Source: Fagopyrum homotropicum
Lineage: Eukaryota; Streptophyta; Magnoliopsida; Caryophyllales; Polygonaceae
Assembly: GCA_033239125.1 (NCBI GenBank)
Contig: BSWB01000006.1
Span: 117,784,242-117,848,241 of the forward strand
Length of the DNA stretch: 64,000 bases
Direction of reading: 5' to 3'
The notes below the pieces were generated by a model, which had not been told where the DNA came from, did not search any database, and worked only from the letters and a program-made list of their open reading frames with translations. A program made the translations under genes and the position numbers. Every line of letters starts with the position of its first letter. The first letter of the stretch is position 1. Shown here piece by piece: positions 46,081 to 56,639 of this stretch.

Positions 46081-47216
46081 ATATTTGATATTGATAAACT
46101 TGTAAAAACACGCAATAATACTTACATAAGCGAGGAAAACACTAATTGAAGATTCACACGTTAAGACACAACGTGTAGATTACAATCTCACGTTGTAGTA
46201 AAACGTGATTCGTGCAAACATATTGAATTGTTTACTAGCGCAAATCGTGTTTCCACACCAAAATTGACCGTGTAAACAAATTGTCCACGACCGAACGTGA
46301 AACAAGTGTTTTCACAATAAGTCTCCACATGAACATGTAACTTCACGACAAGTCTCGACGTTGAATGTATTAGTTCATGCTTGTTCCAAGCATGCAATTG
46401 CATTCTGATGATACATTTGAAATACATATAATTCGACAATCAATTTTGACTTTACATGAAAAAGTAATTTTGTTCTTAACATATATATATATATAGAGAG
46501 CGTTGGTGGTGTCTTCGTGATGATATTACACGATACGTATAGTAGTTCATGTTGTTTTAGGGTCTATATATTTGACGTGATCATACTTCACATGAATGGA
46601 TTTTTGTACATTTGGGTTAATTTACATTATACTCTGATTCATGGAACAATCATATTATGTATTTTTATGATGAACTATAATTTGTAACCCGATGACCAAT
46701 CAGAATCGGTGTATAAAGTTACAAAGAGTGAAAAAGAGAACCAACATCATAAGTCAACATAGAAATTGTATTCTCACATGACCTCCGATGTGTAATTACA
46801 ATACTCACGTTGGTTTAAACGAGCTTTTTTTACAGTGAGAATTAATGTGGGAGTCTGTTGTAATTTGACATGAAAACGACTGTAATTTTTCATATTAATG
46901 GACTACAAATTTGTTTTCAAGGGATCACGACTTCTATGTACATCTATTATCTTTTAACAATACGTCTTTAGTGATTCCTTTTACACAAGTCTATAAATTT
47001 GACAAAAAATAATCTTCAATCCATTTTTGTTGTTTTTATCATTTGCACTTAAATCATTAATTGCAAACATGTTTGATCATGTAATAGAATTAAGAAATAT
47101 AAAGTATAATATTCATAACGAAAGTTGCAACATGCTAAAAACATAAAACCGCAATATAAAATGACCAATAATATTAACTAGGCGTTTTAGCAATATTGTT
47201 CTATTAAGTATGTTCA
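46081..47216. other. AT-rich spacer, no gene seen
   Basis: Only scattered short words (several CGTG repeats in 46150-46360) and a short AT run at 46480. Nothing coding that I can support. Confidence 0.5.
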
Positions 47217-47345
47217 TAACATAATCTCATTTAGCAAATACAACCCTAATAGAGTAATAATGGTAAGTCAATTAGAGTGATAAAAAAATATAGAAGTATA
47301 CAAAACAAAAGACAATAAAAAGAGACTACTTCACCAAATTCTTTC
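47217..47345 (-). repeat. inverted copy of the MITE-like repeat of 33.3-35.1 kb
   Basis: On the minus strand it reads in the same order as 33650-33790: AAAGAATTTGG, TTTTGTTTTGTA, ATCACTCTAATTGACTTACC, ATTACTCTATTAGGG, GCTAAATGAGAT. Confidence 0.65.
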
Positions 47346-47984
47346 ATATAAAATTACCATAAACTATAAATATCGACTCACAATCACGTCCGACGTGCAT
47401 TGCCGTTCACCTCACTGAGCCCATACATTTGCAACCAACGTGATCAACATCTAAAATTCAACCTTAAATTTCAATTTGAAGATTCAATGGTTTTAACAAC
47501 ATCCACATTAAGCTTTATTTTGATTTTTTTTTTAAAAAAAATTTGTACTTAAAAACATAGATGATGTATTTTGAACCCTCAAGCTTTAAATTAAACCCTA
47601 AAATTCAATTTAAAGATGCATATGAGATTTCAGAGATTATTTTATTTTTTATTTTGTGATTATGATAAAAATAAAAAAGTCTACGACTTTAGTTTTTAAT
47701 GTGCGTTGCGACTTTATTTTCCGGTTAGTGCATAGAATATTCTGTCAAATGAACTTGGCCAAATAACAAAGGTTACTAATCGCGCTCCATGAACGCATCT
47801 AAACCATTAACATCAACTAGTTTATAGAAACTGAACAACCTAATGTTATTACCTTTGTATAAAAAAAAACAAAGGTTACTAAACAGATTCATAAAAAAAA
47901 AACAATTGGCTACCAAAGGTAATAAGTAAAATAAGAGGGAGATACCGCAATTTGTTATTGCGGGCGACTCAAAAAAGAAAACCC
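47346..47984. other. spacer upstream of the uS17 gene
   Basis: AT-rich with two direct copies of AACAAAGGTTACTAA (47766 and 47868 area). It probably includes the promoter just before 47985; no TATA box can be fixed. Confidence 0.4.
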
Positions 47985-48126
47985 TTCATTCTATTGTTGT
48001 CTTCTCCGGCTTCTCCTGCCTCTCTGGTTGTAGCCGCCGTTCCTGAAACCAACCAACGCCACCCCAACGTTTGATCGGCGTTACATCATCTTTGTTTTCG
48101 TATCCAATTGGTGCGAATTTGTCCAG

Positions 48127-48929
48127 GTACTTCTCCCTCTCTCTCCGGAGCTCCATATGTGTTACTATGCCAATTTAGGGTTTAAGAGCTGTGATATGTA
48201 GTTGTTTACTTGCAAATTTTTTCAGATGATCATTATGAATTTATTTTTTATATAATGGATAAGCGCTGAGATGCATATATTACTTCGAGTATTTCCAAAG
48301 TTTAGATTTTTGTGTTGTAAAATCTTTCTGTCGTCGTTTGCTTATGGTTTTCGTCGTTGGATGCAGTCGAATTTGATGTTGGTACACATGTAAATTGTTG
48401 ATTCGTAGTCTTCTCATTGTTAAAATTTGAAGTTTGATTCAGGTGTCACGACAGCCCTAGCAGCGTTCTTCTGGGTTCATCTGTCACCATTTCTGGATCG
48501 AGTATTCAGGTGATCTTCTCCCTGCTTCGATGTTTCTTCTTCGTTGCTTGACTTCCTGGGTTCTTCGGTTTCTGTTTCTGGATCTGCAAGTTCTTTCGTT
48601 GTCACTCCCTTCTGTTTTCGAATGCTTGCTGCAAGCAGTGTTATCTGTTGTGTATCGAATGCAATGGGAGAAGTGTTATCTGTGGAGAGGAGGTGCATGA
48701 ATGGAATCCATGGCACAAAACGCTAACTAAACACTACCCAAAAATCATCTCTTATAAAATGAATGCAATATAAACCCCCAAACCCTTAATCGTTGTACTG
48801 GCTTTCAAACCCCTGCCAACTGTTTGTTGAAAGTCCTACATGAACTCTGATATCTTTTTCTTTGATACTTAGCTGACATTTTTTTAGCCTACAAAATCAA
48901 AATTTTTGAGCATGCTGATATTTCTGCAG
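48127..48929 (+). promoter_or_regulatory. probable 5'-UTR intron of the uS17 gene
   Basis: Donor GTCCAG|GTACTT at 48127, acceptor TTTCTGCAG ending at 48929, 32 bases before the ATG. The leader exon would be about 47985-48126 (pyrimidine-rich). An extra short leader exon between about 48442 and 48510 (after TTGATTCAG, before GTGATCT) is possible. Leader introns are common in plant ribosomal protein genes. Confidence 0.5.
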
Positions 48930-48961
48930 TTTAGAAACAGAGAGATAAGAAGTAAGAGAGG

Positions 48962-49476
48962 ATGAAGCAGATTGTAGGTGTTGTTGTGTCGAATAAGATG
49001 CAGAAATCGGTTGTTGTTGCGGTTGACCGGCTCTTCCATAACAAGACATATAATCGCTATGTGAAAAGAACAAGCAAGTTCATGGCCCATGATGAGAAAA
49101 ATGATTGCAACATCGGTGACCGGGTATTCTCCAGCTCTCCCTGCTCCTTTTTGTTCAAGCTATATCATTCTCATTTGCCTACATTGCTTTCATGCTTGAT
49201 TAAAAATGCTGTATGTAAGCATTTCCATGCTGTTAATGAATTACATGCTCATAGCTATGTATGATCAAAAGCTAGTGGTGATGTTTAATTAACTAATAGT
49301 CTGAACACGGTTGTTTACCTTAGGTTCGGTTGGACCCTTCTAGACCGTTGAGCAAGCACAAGCGTTGGACTGTTGCTGAAATTCTAAAGAAAGCACGGAT
49401 TTACCAGCCGCCATCAGCAGAAAGCATTGCTCAAGCAAGCAACAAAGCCGCTGCTTCAGCCTCTCCATCTGCGTGA
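48962..49476 (+). CDS. RPS17: ribosomal protein uS17, organellar (mitochondrial-type) form, nuclear gene
   Basis: Two exons, 48962-49123 and 49324-49476, GT-AG intron between them; 104 residues. Starts MKQIVGVVVSNKMQKSVVVA; then the OB-fold core with FHNKTYNRYVKRTSKFMAHD and, after the splice, VRLDPSRPLSKHKRW and AEILKKARIY. This is the S17 family signature (GDxVR...SRPLSKxKxW), which binds 16S-type rRNA in the small subunit. The N-terminus is close to the bacterial start with no long transit peptide, and the C-terminal tail is Ala/Ser-rich, as in the plant nuclear gene assigned to mitochondria. The frame is intact, so likely functional. Compartment is inferred from the family. Confidence 0.92.
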
Positions 49477-49901
49477 TTTCCTGGCATATATGCTGTTGTT
49501 TTTTGAAGGTTAGGATTGCAGGTTAGTCTCCATGGACAGATAATTTGTGCCTCAAGTCTTGTTTATGCAGTTCCTCTGGAGCCCTTTGGTTATAATGAGA
49601 TTTCTCTCTAATATTACATCAAATAATATGAGGCTTCTCGATTGTTACATCTATTGTGCTCTTACTTAGCATCCAAAAGCTACCCAGATTAGTTATTTTG
49701 ATGATGAGCTTTATAGATTGCTTCAGTTGCTGTTTGACATCCATTTTGGGTTACAAGGGTTGTTAGGTATGAATTATTGTGCATATTTTTGGTAGGTTTT
49801 TAAGGGGCTTTTTGAAGAGTGTTTAGAAATCTAAGGTGCATAACTAAAATTCAACAATAATCTATGTCAAACAAGGCCTAAAGTATCTCCGATCACATAT
49901 A
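49477..49901 (+). other. 3' flank of the uS17 gene
   Basis: Probable 3' untranslated region and spacer; no other gene seen. Confidence 0.5.
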
Positions 49902-50055
49902 GGGTCCGTTCGGTAAACTTGATGGAGATTATTTTGAGGATTTTCATCCCCAATAATCCCATAATCCCCATTGAAGTGGGTGAAAATTCAATTTTCATCT
50001 CCAATAATCCCATAACCTCCAATAATCCCCAATAATCCCTACCCACCAAACACAC
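49902..50055. mobile_element. small MITE
   Basis: About 154 bp with inverted ends GGGTCCGTTCGGTAAAC and GGGTGTGTTTGGTGGG (reverse of the right end), flanked by ATA on both sides. Inside are several copies of CCAATAATCCC. A PIF/Harbinger or hAT derivative; class uncertain. Confidence 0.6.
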
Positions 50056-50303
50056 CCATAGTAAGGGTGTGTTTAGTAAAATTAGATATGTGGTCGTGGT
50101 CGTGAACGAGTTTTTTTTATTTGTGGTTTATATTAAAACTCGTATATAGTTTAGTTAAATGGTTCATAATTAGTTTCAATTTTGATAAAATACCAAAATA
50201 CCCCTACATAAATTATATAAAAAATTGCACCCGTACAGATGCCCACCATCGACAGTCCAATGTGTCATCTCTTCGATCCACCATTGAAGCAGGATCATAG
50301 AAC
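50056..50303. repeat. diverged repeat related to 36040-36185
   Basis: Starts AAGGGTGTGTTTAGTAAAATTAG just after the MITE and runs through the ACCAAAATACCCC block shared with the 36-kb copy. Ends not defined. Confidence 0.45.
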
Positions 50304-50306
50304 TAA

Positions 50307-51867
50307 GGTGCTGTTTGGGAAGCAGTTGAAGCAAGCTTATTGTAGCTTATTTTACCTTCAACTTTCACTGTACATATATATGACATGTTTGGGAGCCCTA
50401 GCTGAAGCAATCTTATGGTAGCTGAAGAAATCGTGTTTTCCATCAGCTCCCCATGACAAGCTTTTGGGAGCTTTTCACTGTACATATATATGACATGTTT
50501 GGGAGCCCTAGCTGAAGCAATCTTATGGTAACTGAAGAAATCGTGTTTTCCATCAGCTCCCCATGACAAGCTTATCGGAGCTGGTGGAAAATTTTGTTCT
50601 CAAATACCCTAGATCTATTTTATGGCTCTAAATTTATTTCTCTCCAATCTCCTCTATGAAGCTTTTCCTTAAACAATCAATCGCAATCGGCAGAACGGAG
50701 GCGTCTTGCAACTCCGACGCCCGTCAAGCTGATACTGGAGCGCGGACATCCGCAGCAACGAAGGTCTTGATGTCTTCGAAGCGAAGTTTGTCCCACTCCT
50801 TCCAAGGAGAGTCGGTGTTGATGTCGATTAACAAGATGAAGGTTGCTCCTTCGCCGAATCTCTGAAAATCTGGCGACATCAATGACTCCAAGAAATGAAG
50901 GAGAACTCTGGGAAATGCTAGGTCGGTGAAGCAACGTCCATGGCCAGCGAAATCAAGACAGTTAATCGCCGCCAAGTTGTTGAATACGAGTGTCGATTTA
51001 GGTAGTGAGAGGAAGAAACCGAGTGGCATATCCGACAATGTGGTTAACTCTCTACAAACTTTTTTTCCTGATATATTTGACCAAATTCCTTATGAAAACA
51101 AGCTGCAAGGTGGTTTGAGCAATACTGAGTTGATGAATTGTGATAGGAGTGACGTGAACCTAATTCAGAGTTTTTGTTCATATCGGCTTTGGATTCAGCA
51201 GCCTCAGATGCTGAAAGTATTTGCTCTGAAAACAATTCTAGCTTGAAAGATGATGGATATATGTCCCAAATTATGGTTAGTTTCAGATTATAGAGTAGTT
51301 AAATTATGGAGCAGTCAAATTTCAGATTATATTTACTTGAATCTTACGACAGGGAAAGACAATCTAAACCATTGAGATATTAATTAGCAATCTCTTATTA
51401 ATGTATCATGAGATTATACACAATTATAGATCCAGACTAGTAGTAGAGTTGTCAAGTAACACGAGAATAATAATAATAGTTTTAGGATCTGTTTAATAAA
51501 ACGAACTTATAAACTAACAAATTAAGTTTAATAAAACCAACTTATAAATTTAAAACAACAATTTCATATTTTAATTACTCACATTACACATATTATAATG
51601 TATTAACATTATGTTGTTATAATGTGTAACTACAATCTTAATTTAATATTTACAAAAAAGAATATAATATGGATGAAGCCCTTTATCGTAAAATTACATT
51701 TTTATCAGCTTCGATAAGCTCGTAGTTTTCAAACGCTCAACAAACTTATCAAAAACAATAAGCTAATTCTTTCAGCTACTTATTTCAGCTACTCAATCAG
51801 CTTCAGTTACAATAAGCTTCAGCTTTAGATATCAACTACAATAAGCTTATGGTTCCCAAACGGACCC
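50307..51867. mobile_element. 1.56-kb TIR element with TAA duplication and gene-like filler
   Basis: Flanked by TAA at 50304-50306 and 51868-51870. Inverted ends: GGTGCTGTTTGGGAAGCA on the left, GGGTCCGTTTGGGAACCA as the reverse of the right, and both continue with AAGCTTATTGTAG. Inside are a 110-bp tandem duplication at the left and a middle part (50650-51250) with overlapping open frames on both strands, of which the minus frame (51038-50724, LAAINCLDFAGHGRCFTDLA) is the most protein-like. I recognise no transposase. Probably a PIF/Harbinger-type non-autonomous element that may carry a captured fragment. Confidence 0.65.
50363..50582. repeat. 110-bp tandem duplication in the TIR element
   Basis: Two units starting TTTCACTGTACATATATATG (about 50363 and 50473), each containing GGGAGCCCTAGCTGAAGCAA. 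Nearly identical, so recent. Confidence 0.85.
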
Positions 51868-51870
51868 TAA

Positions 51871-52825
51871 TAGTGATGTCCCAATCCTTCAAATTTCTAA
51901 GGTTTCAAAATGGCTTCTTTGAGCTCTATTTCCGTTCCAGTAGAGAAGCTTTCATGTTTATTTTCAATCTTTCAATTTTTTTTTCACCCTAAATAGAGAA
52001 GTTGTCATGGCTTCTCTCAAAATTTCAAGTTATGGTTCAAAATCTCGTTGCTTTAATTCCATGGCCTAATCAGATGGGTTGATGTTGAAGAAGAAGAGAG
52101 AAGACCCAAAAGGAGAGTCTAATCGCAGAGGCGGACGTTTGAGCGATGCTGAAGTTTAGGGCATATTTGAATTTCATTATCTCCGTCTCCCATGCTCAAT
52201 CCCAATCCGTTGTCTGACTACTCAACTGAGCTCTTTCAATCTGGATTCATCAAATGTGAGTCAAAGTATTCGACTGAGTTTTTCAATCTTCCAACCTTAC
52301 GACATCAAAATCTTCTTTTTCAAAAATCCTAGAAACCTCATCTCCTGCCTCGAAGTTCTACTCATCAATGTTAGACTTGATCATCTCCGGGCAGCCCGTC
52401 CGCCCAAAAAAACATGCGGATGTGAACAGAAGTGGAAGTTTGAACGAGCCAAAAAGTCGGCATGTCTGGCCGGATTTGGACACCTCTATAGGCCCGTCGA
52501 GCCAAAATGTCCTACCCACCGACCCGTATAAAAATAAATAAACATATATATAAAATAGTTAGAGTATAAATATTAAGTATATTATAAAATAGTTTAATTT
52601 AGTTTAATAAATATTACATAAAATATCTTAAATATATTTTATTTTAAAACAAAATTTGTATTATAAAATAAGTTTTAAAATAACTTTATATAATAAAAAT
52701 TTATAAATAAAAAAGGGTACCCGTCTGGCGGGTACCCGTCTGGCGGGTACGGCAGCCACTGTAGGCACGACAGTCTGGCCTGACCCGGGTTCGGATAAAC
52801 GGACAAAAAATTTATAAAGTTCGAT
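51871..52825. other. spacer with GC-rich repeat block
   Basis: 51871-52340 has no recognised gene. 52370-52530 and 52715-52805 are GC-rich blocks around an AT-rich centre; the second holds GGGTACCCGTCTGGC twice in tandem (52715-52744). The two blocks may be ends of an unidentified transposon abutting the CACTA element. Confidence 0.45.
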
Positions 52826-53063
52826 CACTACAAAAAATAATTAGTTTTGCGACGGCTTTGCGTCGGCAAGGGTTCCCGATGCCAATGAGCAATTTTTGCG
52901 ACGACATGGCGACGGCGTAATTGGTGTCATTTAGTTGCGACCGCGGAATCATTCCCGTCGCAAATAATACATCGATTTGCGATAGTGTTAGGTGTCGACG
53001 TTAAAACAATTGTCTTTGCGTCGGCTCTTGATTACCGTCGCAAAAGTCCTAGATTGCCCCTCA
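52826..53063. repeat. left terminus and subterminal repeats of the CACTA element
   Basis: Terminal CACTA followed by at least six direct or inverted copies of the word GCGACGG or GCGTCGG, for example TTGCGACGGC, GCGACGACATGGCGACGGCG and TACCGTCGCAAAAG. Subterminal repeats of this kind bind the accessory transposase in CACTA elements. Confidence 0.8.
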
Positions 53064-53068
53064 TAGGT

Positions 53069-56000
53069 TGTAAGATCCTAGTTTCACCTTCACCGCCCCC
53101 GCGGTGACAAGGGGCCGCCCCTGCGGCTGAGGCGATCCGCCCTTGCGGCTGAGGCGATCCGCCTCTGCGGATACGCCACAGATCGCGCCCGATCTGTTTT
53201 CGTTCGTTTTATCTTCCTTCCATAAATAGAATATCCGATCTCCTATCTTATGGGCCGACTTCCTTATCTTCTTCCTAACCCTAGACGTCCTTTCCATCTA
53301 TCTTTGCAGCCTCTTCTATATATTCCCGTCTTTTCTTCTTTTTCCCGTTTCTTGCTTACGTCTTCTCCAACCCTAGAGTACAGCAGCCTTGTTCCCTGTG
53401 TTCTTGGTGAACGTGTAAGTTCTTTCTTTCTTGTTCTTTATCACGTTCATGTGTTGTTGCACCTTCCTTCTCTTTTGTTTCGTTTCTCCCTTCATTTCCT
53501 CTTTTCTTCTCCTCCAAGAATCAAGTTTGATCCTTGATTCTTGTCGCGTTCCGTTGATGATCCTTTGTTGTTCACACGCTCACTTGGTTGAGTTGTGAAG
53601 TGTGAAAGTGTTGGAAGAACAAGTGTTGGCCTTTGTCGTGGTTCTGTTGTCGTCGAGAAGTCGACAAACGCTTCTGTCAAGGATTTGCCCCCACGCCTTT
53701 GTGGTTCCGCCCCTGCGGATTTCCCTCGCTGCTGCCCCTACGGATTCCCCTCGTTTCCGCCCCTACGCCTTTACCCAGCCGCCCCTGCGCCTTTACCCAG
53801 CCGCCCCTGCAGTTTCTTTTGCAGTAACTCCCGTTCCTGTGAGTTGCTCCCTTCCTTGCTTTCCTCGTTCCTTTCCTTGGTTCTTATGGATGTTCTTGAC
53901 CCCCTGAGTTTTCTGTAAGACTAAGGTTGAGACCTTAGCTTGTGGAGTTCTCTTAGGGATCATTGAGGCTAGAAGTTATAGACTTCTAGCAATCGTTTCG
54001 TTCCTGATTCATGATGCTTGTGTGAACAGGTTTTCCTTGCTCCTTTCATGAGGGAAACTGAGCCGTTCTCTGAGTTGTTGTTGAGCTTTTAGATTACCTT
54101 CGAGTGAGATAAGTCCCTTGAACTTACTTAGCTTCATTCCGCGTATTGGTTTGATTGTATTGTCTTGTTTGTGTTGTTTAATATGTTATAACTGATAACC
54201 GGAATTGGATTGACTTTGTTATACCTTAATTGACTCAATGTATTATAACCGGGCGGTTACCTGATAGCATGAATTATAGTCTATATTTTGGGGTTTGTTT
54301 GGACGTTTTATCTTTCATAATCTGCATGTTTGTATGTATATTATGTGATTATATTACCATTTCATCTACCTTTGCGAGAATCGAGGTCTACACCTAGTTT
54401 TGTGTAATCGTAGGTAAAATGGCACGTTTTGCATCAAAAAGGAGCTATGGAGACATTGGAGCTACATTTAGGAACATAAGGAACCATCCAAGAAGAATAG
54501 CCATGGATTAAAGATTCACTTTGGACCAATTTTGAGAGATTTCACATTCAGTCGTGACTCACCTCGGTTGACCAGAGATTCATCTCGACCGAGGTGATCC
54601 AGAGAAGCCGACTCGACCGAGGCGAATACCTAGGACGCGCCGAGAATATTTTATTCTTGGCTGAGATCTTTTATCTTTGGAAAGTGATCTTATATTTTTG
54701 GGCTTGGCTCCTGGAAGGAAGAAGATCTTATATTTTACCTATTTTTATGGGAAAAGATCTTTTTAAGATATCTTATCTTTGGAGGGTTATTTTCCTATAA
54801 AAAGGGTTGGATTTCCACAAATCCGACAATCCGCATACAGTTGGAGATCTTGCATAGAGGCTGCATACATCCGGCATACATCTCGCTTCGGCTGAAGATC
54901 CCGCTTACACCGATCAAGGTTTATACACCGCTGCAGCCATACTCCAATTGGGAGATTTGAAGAACCCTTTTGAAGGTTGAAGGAAGATTGAAGAGCATAG
55001 CTTTTATAGCTTTTCGGAAGGTTTTGTAAGATTGTCTTTGATTCCCTTCCTTGTTGTCTTGTCTTGTTGGATTGCTATCCAAGGAACGCTTTGTTGTGAT
55101 ATTTGATTCAGTTATTGAAGTCTTTTTCATTAAATTCTTCTTGTTCAAATATTCACCTTCTTCCCATATATTTGATTATACTTTCATGATGATGAGTGGC
55201 TAATTTCCTTGTGTGATTCTAGGGTGATTGGCTGAAGGTTGTGGGGAAAACAATGATAGAACAATCTTAGATTCCAGTAGGACCCTGAAAGTTCGAGTCT
55301 TTAACCTTAATCCCAAGCATCTCGCTCAATCGATGAACATCTCGGCCGGGGTGGAATTCAGTTGACCGAGATGACTCATCTGATCCTAAAACCGAGAGTT
55401 AAGTGTTAGAGTTGCCAAATCCTATTCTTATTACACCTATTTCTGGATTAATGCAAGCCTGGGATGAGACTTACCCGGTAATTCCTTAGTTTGTGTACCA
55501 ACGATCATAAGTGTAGGTAATAAAGGTTTATCCTTTATTGGGGTTCGAGTGTGCTTCCATCCCATCTTTGTGAGTTAGCCTGAGACTTACCCGGTAAAGG
55601 TTGATTCTATTCCCTTAGATGGTGTGTTAGTTCGAGGTTATAGTTCTTTATCTTAATTCCTTGAGACTTACCCGGTGATAGGAGTTACGATTTAGGATTA
55701 GTGAGTAGTGAGACTTACCCGGTGATCTATTCCACTTTAGTAACACCTTCCCTATGCAAAAACCTCAGCTTTGTCCGCTTATCTTTAGATCTTGAGTTGA
55801 AACCACAACTAGATGCTTTAATCCCTAGAATTGCATGTTTGCTTTATTGACTTCTTATTCATCTTTGATTGTTTTAATTGCTCTTGTGGTTAGTAATTAC
55901 GAAGCTCACCGTTATCGGACTTTGTTTCACTGAGTCCCTGTGATCGACCCCTGGAATTCCTTGCTTTTTACTACGATTGACCCGTACACTGCGGGTTCGC

Positions 56001-56639
56001 ATCCTCGTTTTAAGCTTACGTCTAGGGTTATAAATTTAAAGCTTGCACACACCGTTTGGAGCGAACATTACCGCATGTCCAGTTCAGAATGGAAAAACTG
56101 AAAGGTGCTCTCGCGACCAGTCCAACAGGTTAAAGAAAGATGCTTACGTTCTATTCCTGTTGGTGAAAGGGACGGAGGCGAGATCGTAGCGATACTTGTG
56201 TAACAACCATAAGTTGAATTAGTAATCGGATAACTTAATGAAAGATAATAACCGCTTGTTTACCTTATGCGTGTTTGTGCCTATATTGTCTTTCTGATAT
56301 TTAGAATGTTAGCTAACGGTTTACACCGATGTTGTAGTTGTTCCACAGGTTCAGGATGCTGCTGAGTGATCCGGATGGTGTGGTCAGTCGGGGTTCCCGT
56401 ACATTATAGGATGGGATCGGGTTTATGTTTATGTTGTTGCTTTCCCTTTTGTTTTGAACTCGGTTGCGAGTCTTTTACGCTTCATTTTGTTTAAACTTTT
56501 GGTTTTATATTGAGTTTTGGTTTTCATTTGTATGTGCCTTGTTGTAAGATCCGGTGTGTCGTTGCTACTCTGAGGGTCGGGACCCATTGTGAGGTCCTAG
56601 CCCGTAACGCTTCGAGTTCCCAAAACTTGGGGTGTTACA
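53069..56639 (+). repeat. solo LTR in the CACTA element
   Basis: TGTAAGATCC...TTGGGGTGTTACA, flanked by TAGGT at 53064-53068 and 56640-56644. Without the nested LTR it is about 1,760 bp. Resembles the LTRs of chromovirus D and the solo LTR at 8166. It carries GC-rich words GCCGCCCCTGCG in two clusters (53105-53170 and 53765-53815). Confidence 0.9.
54262..56067 (+). repeat. solo LTR of the Athila-like family nested in the previous LTR
   Basis: 1,806 bp, TGATAGCATG...GAGCGAACA, flanked by TTACC at 54257-54261 and 56068-56072. Same family as the LTRs of elements A and C. Third level of nesting at this site. Confidence 0.92.

Noticed and set aside
46150..46360. Clustered ACGTG-like words as a regulatory module
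   Set aside because: Spacing and flanks vary, no adjacent gene; not distinguishable from chance.
53250..53918. Pro/Ser-rich frames near GC-rich repeats
   Set aside because: Within the solo LTR; the Pro-rich pattern is the translation of the repeated GCCGCCCCTGCG word.
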